A stretch of 41,975 nt of DNA from Dehalococcoidia bacterium (GTDB lineage: Bacteria > Chloroflexota > Dehalococcoidia > GIF9 > AB-539-J10). The DNA lies in the NCBI GenBank assembly GCA_009619075.1, contig WJOY01000047.1:1-41975 (forward strand). The letters are read 5' to 3'. The translations under genes were made by a program, and so were the position numbers. Shown piece after piece: positions 17,025 through 26,536 of the stretch (within the stretch, counting starts at the first letter, position 1; each line of letters opens with the position of its first letter). Under the pieces are notes generated by a model, which did not search any database, was not told where the DNA came from, and saw only the letters and a list, made by a program, of their open reading frames with translations.

Positions 17025-18692
17025 TTAGTCAGCAAACACTGCTCCAGTGCTGGCTGAGGTCACCTTATCAGCATAGCGTTTAAGATAGCCAGCTTTGGCC
17101 TTTGGTTCAAAGGGAGGCAATAAGTTTAATCGCTGCTCTATCTCCTTTTGAGCTAATTCTACCTCTAATTTATGGTTAGGTATATCTATTTTAACAATAT
17201 CGCCGTCTTTCACAGCAGCTATAGGACCCCTCTCTGCTGCCTCAGGTGAGACATGGCCGATAGCAGCGCCCCTTGTTGCTCCAGAGAAGCGACCATCGGT
17301 AATCAGAGCCACCTTATCATCCATATCCATGCCACTGACAAGAGAAGTCGGCGTTAGCATTTCACGCATCCCGGGTCCCCCTTTTGGTCCCTCATAGCGG
17401 ATGATGATTACCTCTCCAGATTTGAATTCCCCTTTCATTATTGCCGTAGTAGCTGCTTCTTCACTATCGAAGACCCGTGCTGGGCCCTGATGGATTAGCA
17501 TCCCGGGAGCTACAGCAGCGCTTTTCACCACTGCACCTTCAGGCGCTAGATTGCCAAATAATATACTAATACCACCGGTAATGCTATAGGGATTAGATAG
17601 GCTGTGAATTACCTCCCTATTCCTAACTTTAGCTTCCTTTATCGTCTCGCCCACTGATTTCCCTAATACTGTTTGTGCCTCAAGATTTAGCAATTGGCAT
17701 ATCTCCTGCATCACTGCTGGAATGCCACCAGCTAAGTCTAAATCTTCAATGTGATAATCGCTTGCCGGGCTTAATTTACATATATGGGGAATACGCTGGC
17801 TAATTTCACTTACCAAAGACAAAGGGAAGGCAATACCTGCCTCATGAGCTATGGCCATAAGGTGCAATGTAGAATTGGTGCTGCCACCCAAAGCCATATC
17901 TACTGCGAAGGCATTATAGATGGAATCTCTGGTAATGATGTCTTTGGGCCGAATATCCTTAGCCAATACATCCATAACTTGCTGGCCGGCTTTATGGGCT
18001 AATTGGATTCGCCGTGCTTGTACCGCCGGTATTGTCCCATTACCAGGCAAAGCCATACCCAAAGCTTCAGTAAGGCAATTCATAGTATTAGCCGTAAACA
18101 TGCCAGCACAACTACCACAGCCAGGGCAAGCAACTCTCTCTAATTCCGCCAGCTCAGTTTCAGACATGTTTCCACTGATAGTCGCGCCCACCGCTTGGAA
18201 AACTGAGCTAAGGTCGGCTGACTTCGCTTGATTTCCCTGATAAAACTTTCCCGCCATCATAGGGCCACCACTTACAAATACGCAAGGCAAGTTAAGTCTT
18301 ACCGCAGCCATCAGCATTCCTGGTATTACCTTGTCACAATTGGGGATAAAAACTAAACCATCAAAAGCATGAGCCTCAGCCAAAATCTCAACAGAGTCAG
18401 CAATAAGTTCTCGGCTGGGCAGACTATACTTCATTCCTGGGTGATTCATGGCAATACCATCACAAACAACTATAGTATTAACTTCAAAAGGCACTCCTCC
18501 TCGACTGCGAATTCCTTCTTTCACTGCCCGGGCAATAGACTGCAAATGAATATGCCCAGGGACAACTTCACTGAAACTGTTAATTACCCCGATAAAAGGT
18601 TTATCCCAATCGTCTGGGGAGCAACCTACAGCATAAAGTAATGACCTGTGAGGTGCCCGTTCGATACCTTTCTTTACCACATCGCTTCTCAT
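17025..18692 (-). CDS. ilvD: Dihydroxy-acid dehydratase
   Basis: IlvD dehydrates the dihydroxy acids to 2-oxo acids and carries an Fe-S cluster. The 555-aa protein contains [53 protein letters not shown] and [17 protein letters not shown], with the family cysteines in place. The track gives a TTG start at 18,695, but the adjacent ATG at 18,692 is better placed after AAAGGAG. It is the first ilv gene of the run; rpiB is 43 bp upstream. Confidence 0.96.
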   Translation of the reverse strand: MRSDVVKKGIERAPHRSLLYAVGCSPDDWDKPFIGVINSFSEVVPGHIHLQSIARAVKEGIRSRGGVPFEVNTIVVCDGIAMNHPGMKYSLPSRELIADSVEILAEAHAFDGLVFIPNCDKVIPGMLMAAVRLNLPCVFVSGGPMMAGKFYQGNQAKSADLSSVFQAVGATISGNMSETELAELERVACPGCGSCAGMFTANTMNCLTEALGMALPGNGTIPAVQARRIQLAHKAGQQVMDVLAKDIRPKDIITRDSIYNAFAVDMALGGSTNSTLHLMAIAHEAGIAFPLSLVSEISQRIPHICKLSPASDYHIEDLDLAGGIPAVMQEICQLLNLEAQTVLGKSVGETIKEAKVRNREVIHSLSNPYSITGGISILFGNLAPEGAVVKSAAVAPGMLIHQGPARVFDSEEAATTAIMKGEFKSGEVIIIRYEGPKGGPGMREMLTPTSLVSGMDMDDKVALITDGRFSGATRGAAIGHVSPEAAERGPIAAVKDGDIVKIDIPNHKLEVELAQKEIEQRLNLLPPFEPKAKAGYLKRYADKVTSASTGAVFAD

Positions 18693-18735
18693 CAACTTCT
18701 CCTTTAATTTAAAAAGTGGAAACTAGCATAAATAA

Positions 18736-19185
18736 CTAGCAGGGTCGGTCTGTTTCCAAAGACTTTATTTTATTTAATCTTGGGATATGCCTGCCACCTT
18801 CAAAATTGGTGGATAGGTAGGTTCTAACAATTTCCAAAGCTAAATCAACATCTATATTCTCACTCCCAAGGCACAGGATATTGGCATCATTGTGTTCACG
18901 AGCTCGTTGTGCCATAAAGGTATCATGGCATAAAGCTGCTCTTATGCCCTTTATTTTGTTAGCTGCCATGCTCATGCCTATGCCAGTGCTGCATATTAAA
19001 ATGCCTTGGGCAAAGTCACCCGAAGTCACTGCTTCAGCTACTTTTTGAGCAATATCGGGATAGTCTACCGACTCAATGTTATAGCAGCCAAAATCATGAT
19101 AGTCATGATTTAGTTTCGGCAGAAATTCCATAAGCGCCTGTTTTATTCTGAAGCCGCGATGGTCACAACCTAGAGCGACACGCAT
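18736..19185 (-). CDS. rpiB: Ribose-5-phosphate isomerase B
   Basis: RpiB interconverts ribose 5-phosphate and ribulose 5-phosphate. I shortened the track ORF by 32 residues to the ATG at 19,185, giving 149 aa that begin MRVALGCDHRGF, the family N-terminus. SVDYPDIAQKVAEAV and CSTGIGMSMAANKIKGIRAAL follow, with the active-site Cys in ICSTGIG. A Shine-Dalgarno-like AAAGGG precedes this ATG. The start overlaps the 3' end of tsaC by 23 bases. Confidence 0.93.
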   Translation of the reverse strand: MRVALGCDHRGFRIKQALMEFLPKLNHDYHDFGCYNIESVDYPDIAQKVAEAVTSGDFAQGILICSTGIGMSMAANKIKGIRAALCHDTFMAQRAREHNDANILCLGSENIDVDLALEIVRTYLSTNFEGGRHIPRLNKIKSLETDRPC

Positions 19186-19807
19186 GACCCTTTGCCTCAC
19201 AATATTCTTTATAGGCTTTATCAATTTCATGTGTGGATATAATACCTTGACGCAAAATCGTAGGCACTTCGCCTGTGACATCTAGTATAGTTGATTCACT
19301 GCCACCAGGGCACTTGCCACCATCAATGATAAGGTCAACTTTATCTCCCAACTGTTGCTTAACCTCGTCAGCAATCAAAATGCTCGGCTTGCCACTGATA
19401 TTGGCGCTAGTCCCAATTATCGGGTTTCCCAAGCTTTGGATAAGAGTTAGAGGGATGGCATGGTTAGGGACACGCACTGCTATAGTAGATTGGGTAGTGA
19501 GGTAAGTAGGCAATGAAGCTGCTTTAGGCAGAAGCAAAGTTAAGCCTCCAGGCCAAAAGTACCTTGCTAGGAACCAAGCAAGCCCAGGTAGCTGCTCAGC
19601 TACAGTGCTTACTTGAGATATATCAGCAAGGAGCAAGGGAAAGGGCAAATGCCTGGGGCGTTTTTTTACTGCATAAATTCTCTCTACAGCCTTATGGTTG
19701 AAGGCATCAGCTCCTAACCCGTAAACTGTATCAGTAGGGAAAGCAATTATCCCACCTTTTTTAAGTATTTGAACTGCTTTCCTCACTTGTTCTTGCAAAG
19801 CATTCAT
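19163..19807 (-). CDS. tsaC: Threonylcarbamoyl-AMP synthase (Sua5/YwlC/TsaC)
   Basis: The enzyme makes threonylcarbamoyl-AMP for the tRNA t6A37 modification. KGGIIAFPTDTVYGLGADAF, KKRPRHLPFPLLLAD, WPGGLTLLLP and PIIGTSANISG are family motifs. I choose ATG at 19,807 (214 aa); an in-frame TTG at 19,822 would add five residues, and neither has a strong ribosome-binding site. It is the first gene of the minus-strand run, divergent from guaA. Confidence 0.92.
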   Translation of the reverse strand: MNALQEQVRKAVQILKKGGIIAFPTDTVYGLGADAFNHKAVERIYAVKKRPRHLPFPLLLADISQVSTVAEQLPGLAWFLARYFWPGGLTLLLPKAASLPTYLTTQSTIAVRVPNHAIPLTLIQSLGNPIIGTSANISGKPSILIADEVKQQLGDKVDLIIDGGKCPGGSESTILDVTGEVPTILRQGIISTHEIDKAYKEYCEAKGHACRSRL

Positions 19808-19846
19808 GAGAGCATTTACCAATCTTGCTTGTGGGCTCTGAGTCCT

Positions 19847-19976
19847 TCACTCCCTGTCATTCTAAGTCCTTTGTCTCTTGCCATTCTGAGGGAGGGAAGC
19901 GACCGAAGAATCTCATAACGCTCAGGATAGGCTCGGCAAAAAATCTAGAGCCCCTTCACTTCATTCAGGGTGACAA
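19847..19976. repeat. Dispersed repeat family C in the tsaC-guaA intergenic region
   Basis: CCATTCTGAGGGAGGGAAGCG and GAAGAATCTCATAACGCTCAG are followed by TTCATTCAGGGTGACAA. A further TGTCATTCTAAG fragment lies just before. This matches the class of TCATTCTGAG...GAAGAATCTC repeats seen in leuC, hisC and upstream of nfeD. Confidence 0.75.
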
Positions 19977-19997
19977 CAAATACCTGCATTCATCGCC

Positions 19998-20026
19998 TTG
20001 ACGCTAGTATAGCACAGTGATAATCT
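19998..20026 (+). promoter_or_regulatory. Predicted sigma70-type promoter for guaA
   Basis: TTGACG (19,998-20,003), a 17-base spacer and TAATCT (20,021-20,026), ending about 28 bases before the guaA ATG. Placement and spacing are good. Confidence 0.6.
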
Positions 20027-20054
20027 AGCATAACATTATCAGCGTAACTCTGAA

Positions 20055-21725
20055 ATGGAAAACGAGCTACAAAGCCACCGAGTCTCTGCTAGCGATGACA
20101 TTGAAGTCTCTACTTACCTAGAGATCGCTAAAGAACTGCGCGGTGAGCAACCAACATTTGAGCCTAAGCCACTGCCGCCAGGTGAAAAAGAAACCATAGT
20201 GGTGATTGATTTTGGCTCTCAGTATAATATGCTCATTGTCAGGCGCGTGCGTGAATGCCACGTTTACTGCGAGCTTGTGCCCTATGATACCCCCTGGGAG
20301 AAGATAGCTACTCTTAACCCCAAAGGGTTTATCCTTTCCGGGGGCCCCGCTAGTGTCTATGCTCCTGGGGTTCCTTTGGCTCCAACATATATTTATGAGA
20401 AACACCTGCCGGTAATAGGCATTTGCTATGGCATGCAGGTTATTGCCTATCAACTAGGTGGTCAAGTATCTCCGGGTGAAAAGCATGAATATGGTCATGC
20501 TATCCTACACATAAGTACTGAAGACTGCCCTCTTTTCGCTGGACTACCTACGTCTCTCCCTGTGTGGATGAGCCATGGTGACCAAATAATAGAGATGCCT
20601 CCCGGCTTCAAGGCCTTAGCTTACACCGAAAATTCGCCCATCGCCGTTATGGGCAATGATAAGGGCATTTTTGGACTTCAGTTTCATCCTGAAGTGGCTC
20701 ATACGCCACAAGGGAAAAGCATATTCCAGAACTTTGTCTATCGAATATGTGGCTGTCAAGGCAATTGGACCCCTACTAGATTCATAGCTGAGAGCATAGA
20801 TAAGATTAAGAAACAAGTAGGCACTGGCAGAGCTATCTGTGCCCTTTCTGGTGGCGTTGATTCAGCAGTTACAGCAACTCTTGTTCAGCGCGCTATTGGT
20901 GATAATCTGACTTGTTTATTTATCAATAATGGGCTGCTACGTCGTGAGGAGCCAGAGAGAGTGCTTAATACTTTCCAGCGCAATCTCAAAATGGATATAG
21001 TTCATGTAGATGCTAGCGAAAGATTTTTGAAGCGACTTCGCGGGGTAATTGACCCCGAGATGAAGCGACACCTGATAGGAGAGGAATTTATCCGAGTTTT
21101 TGAGGAGGAAGCAGCTAAACTGGGCCGGTTTGATTTTTTGGCTCAAGGAACTCTCTACCCCGACGTGATCGAAAGCAGCACTGCTATTGAAACTAAGGCC
21201 TCGACCAAAATAAAAAGCCATCACAACGTTGGTGGCTTGCCGGCTAAAATGAAGTTTAACCTTATTGAGCCATTGAGGTATCTGTTTAAAGATGAGGTTC
21301 GAGAGGTAGGGCTAGCCTTGAGCCTACCTGAAGACATGGTTTGGCGGCAACCATTCCCGGGACCGGGACTAGCTATCCGCATCATTGGCGAAGTGACCAA
21401 AGAACGGTTGGAGATACTTCGTGCTGCTGATTGGATTGTGATGAACGAGATCAAAAAGGCTAAGCTTTATCGTCAGCTATGGCAGAGTTTTGCTGTGCTT
21501 ACTGGTGTCAAAAGCGTTGGCGTGATGGGCGATCATAGAACCTACGGCTATCTAATAGCAGTTAGGGCAATAAATAGTGAGGATGCCATGACTGCTGATT
21601 GGGCGAGGTTGCCTTATGACCTTCTGGCTAGAATATCAGACCGCATAGTTAATGAAGTGCCCAATGTCAATAGAGTAGTTTACGATGTCACCAGCAAGCC
21701 ACCGGCAACTATAGAATGGGAATAA
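20055..21725 (+). CDS. guaA: GMP synthase (glutamine-hydrolysing)
   Basis: GuaA converts XMP to GMP. The class I glutaminase domain begins near residue 48 ([19 protein letters not shown]), with the catalytic Cys in GICYGMQ and the His/Glu in FHPEV. The PP-loop ATP pyrophosphatase domain follows ([14 protein letters not shown]), and the C-terminal dimerisation domain ends KPPATIEWE. At 556 aa it is about 40 residues longer than usual because of an N-terminal extension ([17 protein letters not shown] and so on) of no recognised fold. No internal ATG offers a shorter start. The ATG has only a weak Shine-Dalgarno. A ferritin-like gene follows 21 bases later. Confidence 0.95.
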   Translation: MENELQSHRVSASDDIEVSTYLEIAKELRGEQPTFEPKPLPPGEKETIVVIDFGSQYNMLIVRRVRECHVYCELVPYDTPWEKIATLNPKGFILSGGPASVYAPGVPLAPTYIYEKHLPVIGICYGMQVIAYQLGGQVSPGEKHEYGHAILHISTEDCPLFAGLPTSLPVWMSHGDQIIEMPPGFKALAYTENSPIAVMGNDKGIFGLQFHPEVAHTPQGKSIFQNFVYRICGCQGNWTPTRFIAESIDKIKKQVGTGRAICALSGGVDSAVTATLVQRAIGDNLTCLFINNGLLRREEPERVLNTFQRNLKMDIVHVDASERFLKRLRGVIDPEMKRHLIGEEFIRVFEEEAAKLGRFDFLAQGTLYPDVIESSTAIETKASTKIKSHHNVGGLPAKMKFNLIEPLRYLFKDEVREVGLALSLPEDMVWRQPFPGPGLAIRIIGEVTKERLEILRAADWIVMNEIKKAKLYRQLWQSFAVLTGVKSVGVMGDHRTYGYLIAVRAINSEDAMTADWARLPYDLLARISDRIVNEVPNVNRVVYDVTSKPPATIEWE

Positions 21726-21746
21726 ATATTAAAGGAGGAGAAAAAG

Positions 21747-22007
21747 ATGAATTGCCCCTTTGAAGAGAGAGAAGAAGAGCAACTGACTTTAGAAGAGGAT
21801 TTGGAGATGCTCCGCGAGGATTTGATAGGCGAACTGCAAGCTATAAATCAATATCAGGAGCACATAGAGAGCTTGGAAAACGAAGAGGCTGTGACTACAT
21901 TGGAACATATTATTGAAGATGAGAAAGAACATGTTGCCGAGTTGATTAAACTAATTCAAAATCTTGACCCTGTTCAGGCTGAGAAATTTAAGAAAGAGAT
22001 TTTGTAG
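21747..22007 (+). CDS. Ferritin-like (encapsulated ferritin/rubrerythrin-like) small protein
   Basis: An 86-aa two-helix protein. GELQAINQYQEHI and EDEKEHVAELIKLIQNLDP supply the Glu, ExxH and second Glu of a ferritin-like di-iron site. In size and pattern it resembles encapsulated-ferritin half-bundles that dimerise to make the site. No encapsulin shell gene and no cargo-loading tail are seen in the window. A strong AAAGGAGGAG ribosome-binding site precedes the ATG. It lies between guaA and the pur genes, in the same direction. Confidence 0.7.
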   Translation: MNCPFEEREEEQLTLEEDLEMLREDLIGELQAINQYQEHIESLENEEAVTTLEHIIEDEKEHVAELIKLIQNLDPVQAEKFKKEIL

Positions 22008-22013
22008 AATGCT

Positions 22014-22082
22014 ATGGCCAATAGACCTAAACTAAAGGGAGTGAAAAAGAACAGGGGTAAACATAAGAAAAGAAAGCGATAG
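22014..22082 (+). CDS. Possible 22-aa very basic peptide
   Basis: ATG-initiated frame MANRPKLKGVKKNRGKHKKRKR, stop TAG, too short for the track. More than half the residues are Lys or Arg, as in tiny ribosome-associated proteins, but it matches none that I can name. The ribosome-binding site is weak. It could be a chance frame. Confidence 0.3.
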   Translation: MANRPKLKGVKKNRGKHKKRKR

Positions 22083-22147
22083 CTATGACATTACCTCCAA
22101 CCCCCTCAACCATAGAACCGGAATAAATCATTTAAGTTGCAGAAGCC

Positions 22148-22333
22148 ATGGGCACATATATTTATTGGCGAGGGCAAAGATTTACAGCAGGAAAATCTGG
22201 CAAGTGTCCCATTTGTGAGCATAGGACTGTATGTTGGGAGCACCATTACATGGTCTCAGGATATGCTGATTTCATTATGCGTATTCGCAAAGAGCAAAAC
22301 TTAGACCCTATAACAGGGAAGAGCCAATTGTGA
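22148..22333 (+). CDS. Small putative zinc-binding protein
   Basis: 61 aa with CPIC (residues 20-23), Cys29 and His32-His33 forming a plausible zinc knuckle. The family is not recognised. Its stop overlaps the purD GTG start (GTGA), implying co-expression with the purine genes. Confidence 0.55.
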   Translation: MGTYIYWRGQRFTAGKSGKCPICEHRTVCWEHHYMVSGYADFIMRIRKEQNLDPITGKSQL

Positions 22334-23598
22334 AGATACTAGTTATTGGCGGTGGGGGCAGGGAACACACATTAGCATGGAAAATAGCCCAAAGCCCCAG
22401 GGTGGAAAAACTTTTTGTCGCTCCAGGGAACGCTGGCACGGCACTTATAGGTGAAAATTTAAGCATTCAGCCTACGGATGCGGAATCCCTGGGCAAGGTA
22501 GCCAAAGATAAAGGCATTGATCTTGTTATCGTTGGTCCTGAAGTCCCATTAGCTTTAGGTATAGTGGATTATTTTGATAACTTAAATATCCCCGTTTTTG
22601 GCCCCACCAAAGCAGCAGCTCAAATAGAATCAAGCAAAGTTTTCGCTAGAAATTTGATGGAGAAATACGGCATTCCCTGCCCCAAAGGAAAGGTTTTCTC
22701 TTCCTATTCTGAGGCTCGCGAATATCTTAAGCGACAACAATCGCCCATTGTCATCAAGGCAGATGGTTTGGCTGCTGGTAAAGGCACAATTATAGCTAAC
22801 TCCTTGCCTGAAGCTAACAAGGCTCTTAGCGACATTATGGAGGCGAAAATCTTTGGCTCTGCGGGAGATAAAGTGATAATTGACGAATATGTTACCGGCA
22901 AAGAAGTAAGTCTGATAGCTTTCACTGATGGCAAAACAATCTCGCCTATGGTTCCAGCCTGTGACTACAAGAAAATCTGGGACAATGATCAAGGACCCAA
23001 TACTGGGGGTATGGGAAGCTATAGCCCGCCGGGATTTTTTCCTGCTGAACTAGTAGAGAAGGCTAGCAATACTATTTTATTGCCAGCAGTAAAAGCGATG
23101 GCTAGCGAGGGAGCAACCTACAAAGGGGTAATCTACGCCGGGTTAATGGTCACCAACAAGGAGGAATTATCTGTGTTAGAATTTAATGCTCGCTTTGGCG
23201 ACCCAGAAACTCAAGCCGTTTTGCCTCTTCTCCAAAGTGATCTGGTGGATATACTCTTGGCTGTGATTCAAGGTAATCTTAACCAGGTAAAAATAGAGTG
23301 GAGTGGTGATGTCTGTGTGGGAGTAGTTATGGCTTCCGCGGGCTATCCTGGAAAGTATAAAACTGGCTTCCCGATAAAAGGTTTGGACAAGGTGGATAAA
23401 GATTTGTTGATTTTTCATGCTGGAACTAAATTGGGCGATGATGTGACAATATATACTAACGGCGGGCGGGTGCTTACTGCGGTAGGCATTGGTGAAAACA
23501 TGGATGAAGCTCGGAAGAAAGTTTATCGCAACTTAGCTAATATTTATTTTGAGGGCTGTCATTATCGCAAAGATATTGCTCTCAGGGAGATAATTTAA
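22330..23598 (+). CDS. purD: Phosphoribosylamine-glycine ligase
   Basis: PurD (GARS) ligates glycine to phosphoribosylamine in purine synthesis. The 422-aa ATP-grasp protein has KILVIGGGGREHTLAWKI at the start, IKADGLAAGKGT, GGMGSYSP and LEFNARFGDPETQ. The start is GTG, overlapping the previous small gene by four bases. purE starts immediately after the stop. Confidence 0.97.
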   Translation: MKILVIGGGGREHTLAWKIAQSPRVEKLFVAPGNAGTALIGENLSIQPTDAESLGKVAKDKGIDLVIVGPEVPLALGIVDYFDNLNIPVFGPTKAAAQIESSKVFARNLMEKYGIPCPKGKVFSSYSEAREYLKRQQSPIVIKADGLAAGKGTIIANSLPEANKALSDIMEAKIFGSAGDKVIIDEYVTGKEVSLIAFTDGKTISPMVPACDYKKIWDNDQGPNTGGMGSYSPPGFFPAELVEKASNTILLPAVKAMASEGATYKGVIYAGLMVTNKEELSVLEFNARFGDPETQAVLPLLQSDLVDILLAVIQGNLNQVKIEWSGDVCVGVVMASAGYPGKYKTGFPIKGLDKVDKDLLIFHAGTKLGDDVTIYTNGGRVLTAVGIGENMDEARKKVYRNLANIYFEGCHYRKDIALREII

Positions 23599-24057
23599 AT
23601 GGCAAAAGTAGGCATCGTCATGGGCAGCAAGACGGACAGTGATATAGTCAAGCCAGCAATGGACATGCTAGAGCAGCTAGGCATTGACTATGAGCTTTCT
23701 GTTATCTCAGGTCACAGAAACCCAGAGAAACTAAGGGAATACGGTCTGAAAGCAGAGGAGCGAGGTGTTGAGGTTATCATTGCTGCTGCTGGCGGGGCTG
23801 CTCACCTCCCGGGCATTCTAGCCAGTTGGACAACGTTGCCCATAATCGGTGTTCCCTTACCTACTACTGAACTGAGGGGGGTAGATGCTTTGCTCTCTAT
23901 AGCTCAGATGCCTGCTGGAGTCCCAGTAGCTTGTGTTGGCATTGGCGCAAGCGGAAGTAGGAATGCTGCTTTACTCGCCGCTCAGATTCTGGGAATAAAG
24001 CACAAAGAAGTAAAGAAGGCCTATCGTAAGTATAAAGTGGAGCTAGCGGAGAAATAA
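23599..24057 (+). CDS. purE: N5-carboxyaminoimidazole ribonucleotide mutase
   Basis: PurE rearranges N5-CAIR to CAIR (class I). The 152-aa protein contains GIVMGSKTDSD, ISGHRNPEKL and AAAGGAAHLPG, which form the family active site. Length is close to the usual 160. It is directly abutted to purD and one base from purB. No purK is visible in the window. Confidence 0.95.
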   Translation: MAKVGIVMGSKTDSDIVKPAMDMLEQLGIDYELSVISGHRNPEKLREYGLKAEERGVEVIIAAAGGAAHLPGILASWTTLPIIGVPLPTTELRGVDALLSIAQMPAGVPVACVGIGASGSRNAALLAAQILGIKHKEVKKAYRKYKVELAEK

Positions 24058-24058
24058 T

Positions 24059-25405
24059 ATGATTGAACGTTATTCCAGACCACAAATGAAGAAAATATGG
24101 TCAGATGAAAGTAAATTTGACCAATGGCTTAAGGTGGAAATAGCTGTTTGTGAAGCTTGGGCAGAACTGGGCAAAATCCCCGGAGAAGCCATACCTAAGA
24201 TAAAGAAAGCTAACTATAACCTGGATCGTATCGCTGAATCACTCAAAGTGACTCATCATGATATGACCGCCTTTCTTAATTCAGTGGCTGAAAGCCTTGG
24301 TGAAGAATCGCGCTTCATCCATCTTGGGCTTACCTCCTCAGACATCATGGATACTGCTCTAAGTCTCCAGTTAAAAGAAGCAACTGATATCTTGGGACAA
24401 GACATCACCGAGCTTATCGCTGTATTAGAAAACAAAGCTATAGAGCACAAATATACTATTATGATGGGGCGAACCCACGGCGTTCATGCTGAGCCAATCA
24501 CCTTTGGTTTAAAGCTAGCCCTGTGGGCTGAAGAGATGAAGCGTAATGCTTGGAGATTAACAGAAGCTAAGAAAGCTATCTCTGTAGGAAAGATATCTGG
24601 AGCAGTAGGCACCTACGCCACTGTACCTCCCCAAGTCGAAGAAAGAGCTTGTGCCAAATTAGGGCTTGCTCCAGTCCCTATATCAAGCCAGATAATCCAG
24701 CGTGACCGCCATGCCCAATTTATAACTACTCTAGCCATAATTGCTAGCTCCCTGGAAAAATTTGCCACCGAGGTCAGGAGTCTTCAGAGAACTGAAATTC
24801 TCGAGGTTGAGGAACCCTTCCAAGCCGGACAGACAGGCTCCTCGGCGATGCCTCATAAAAGAAATCCCGAGCTTTGCGAGCGCATCTGTGGACTTGCTAG
24901 ATTGATAAGAGGGCATGCTTTGACTTCTCTGGAAAACATTGCCTTATGGCATGAGCGAGATATCAGCCACTCCTCCACAGAACGTATTATCCTGCCCGAT
25001 TCTTGCTTAGTGATGGACTATATATTGTCTCTGTTTACCTCAATAATGAAAGGGCTTGAGGTTTATCCCAAGAACATGCGGCGTAACCTTGAGCTTACTC
25101 AAGGTTTAATCTTCTCTCAAAGAGTGCTTTTGGCATTAATAGATAAAGGGGTAAGTCGAGAAAAGGCCTATAAACTAGTGCAAGACAATGCTATGAAAGC
25201 CTGGCAAGAAAAGAGGAGCTTTTTATCCTTGCTTGAAGCAGATACAGCGATAACAGCTTACTTATCTAAATCTGAGCTAGAATCCTTATTCGACTACGAT
25301 TATTACCTGAAGTATGTAGATAATATCTTTGAGCGCTTGGGGCTAACCGAGCTAAAAGAGGTCAGACAAACCGAAGTGGAAAGGTTAGCCCCAGAGGCGC
25401 TTTAG
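24059..25405 (+). CDS. purB: Adenylosuccinate lyase
   Basis: PurB cleaves SAICAR and adenylosuccinate, releasing fumarate. The 448-aa sequence has THHDMTAF, LTSSDIMDTA, GRTHGVHAEP and the superfamily signature GSSAMPHKRNP. It is in the pur operon between purE and purC; ATG one base after the purE stop. Confidence 0.97.
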   Translation: MIERYSRPQMKKIWSDESKFDQWLKVEIAVCEAWAELGKIPGEAIPKIKKANYNLDRIAESLKVTHHDMTAFLNSVAESLGEESRFIHLGLTSSDIMDTALSLQLKEATDILGQDITELIAVLENKAIEHKYTIMMGRTHGVHAEPITFGLKLALWAEEMKRNAWRLTEAKKAISVGKISGAVGTYATVPPQVEERACAKLGLAPVPISSQIIQRDRHAQFITTLAIIASSLEKFATEVRSLQRTEILEVEEPFQAGQTGSSAMPHKRNPELCERICGLARLIRGHALTSLENIALWHERDISHSSTERIILPDSCLVMDYILSLFTSIMKGLEVYPKNMRRNLELTQGLIFSQRVLLALIDKGVSREKAYKLVQDNAMKAWQEKRSFLSLLEADTAITAYLSKSELESLFDYDYYLKYVDNIFERLGLTELKEVRQTEVERLAPEAL

Positions 25406-25410
25406 CACAG

Positions 25411-26403
25411 TTGGAAATGTCTGTTTTATTACAAACTGATTTACCTCTTCCCTTATTCCGCCGCGGCAAGGTAAGAGATGTCTATGACTTGGATGACAAA
25501 CTTCTTATAGTGGCTACTGACCGCATCTCAGCCTTTGATTTTGTCCTGCCTTGTGGTATCCCTGACAAGGGAAAGGTTCTTAATCAACTTTCTGCCTTCT
25601 GGTTTGAGAAAACTGCTCATATTGTGCCCAATCATCTCGTCAGAGTAATTGATAGTTTGAATGCGTTTCAGAATGTCATTGCGAGCACCCCTACTGTCAT
25701 TGCGAGGGCTGAAAGCCCGAAGCAATCTCAAAAGAAGAAAGATTCCTCGCTTACGCTCGGAACAAGCCTTGTTGGCCGCTCCATGCTTGTGGCTAAAGCT
25801 GAGCGTATTCCTGTAGAATGCGTTGTTCGAGGTTACCTATCTGGCTTGGCTTGGGCAGAGTATAAGAAAAGTGGCATTGCTGGCGGTATTCGCTTACCAG
25901 CCGGGATGAAGGAAAGTCAGGAATTGCCTCAACCTATCTTTACTCCTACTACCAAAAGCGAGACAGAGCATGACCGTCCTTTAACCGATCAAGATATAAA
26001 GAACCTTGAAGAAATATTTGCTACGAGACTGGGGCGAAGCAATCTCAACTTGATTAAGGAACTGGAGGAGAAAAGCTTGCTTATTTACCGCTACGCACGA
26101 GATTATGCTAAAAACAAGGGCATCATAATTGCCGACACCAAGTTTGAGTTCGGCTTTATCAATGGTGAACTAACGCTTATTGATGAGCTATTAACGCCGG
26201 ACTCAAGTCGCTTTTGGGATGCTAGTCAGTATGAAATTGGGCATTCGCAGCCTAGCTTTGACAAACAACCAGTTCGTGATTGGCTTTCAACCTCAGGATG
26301 GAACAAAGAGCCACCAGCACCTATGTTGCCATTGGAGGTAATTGAGGCTACCACACAACGGTATAACAGAATCTATCAGTTGTTTACTGGAAAATGTGTC
26401 TAG
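25411..26403 (+). CDS. purC: SAICAR synthase
   Basis: PurC joins aspartate to CAIR. RRGKVRDVYDLDDKLLIVATDRISAFDFVLPCGIPDKG is the family N-terminus, and VECVVRGYLSG and FEFGFINGELTLIDELLTPDSSRFW follow. At 330 aa it is longer than usual because about 31 residues (around 88-118, VIAS...VIARAESPKQSQ) come from a dispersed repeat inserted in frame. The insert sits just before the LVGRSMLVAKAERIPVE core segment. The start is TTG at 25,411 or ATG at 25,417; neither has a clear ribosome-binding site. Confidence 0.94.
   Translation: MEMSVLLQTDLPLPLFRRGKVRDVYDLDDKLLIVATDRISAFDFVLPCGIPDKGKVLNQLSAFWFEKTAHIVPNHLVRVIDSLNAFQNVIASTPTVIARAESPKQSQKKKDSSLTLGTSLVGRSMLVAKAERIPVECVVRGYLSGLAWAEYKKSGIAGGIRLPAGMKESQELPQPIFTPTTKSETEHDRPLTDQDIKNLEEIFATRLGRSNLNLIKELEEKSLLIYRYARDYAKNKGIIIADTKFEFGFINGELTLIDELLTPDSSRFWDASQYEIGHSQPSFDKQPVRDWLSTSGWNKEPPAPMLPLEVIEATTQRYNRIYQLFTGKCV
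25675..25729 (+). repeat. Dispersed repeat family B inside purC
   Basis: GTCATTGCGAG occurs twice, ending CCCGAAGCAATCTC. It encodes VIAS/VIARAESPKQS in the purC frame. Related copies are at 32,173 and 35,644. Confidence 0.8.
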
Positions 26404-26471
26404 CTAAAATTCGCATTACTCTAAAGCCTACTGCTATTGAAAATTACACCTTTGCGTTAGAAGGACCTTAG
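26394..26471 (+). pseudogene. Possible purS remnant (25-aa ORF)
   Basis: An ORF overlapping the purC end begins MCLAKIRITLKPTAIE, similar to the N-terminus of PurS (aKvyVTLKPgv), then stops after 25 residues. PurS usually follows purC in purCSQL clusters. No continuation is clear in the other frames up to 26,536. Confidence 0.3.
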
Positions 26472-26536
26472 CCCCGGCATTGTGCAAAATCTCTCAATAG
26501 AGGAAGCAATGCCTCTCAGCTATAAAGAGTATACAG

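Noticed and set aside
18693-20054. T-box or leucine-type attenuator controlling the ilv/leu genes
   Set aside because: The 43-bp gap before ilvD is too short, and the tsaC upstream region is mostly dispersed repeats without T-box sequence or a Leu/Ile/Val-rich leader peptide.
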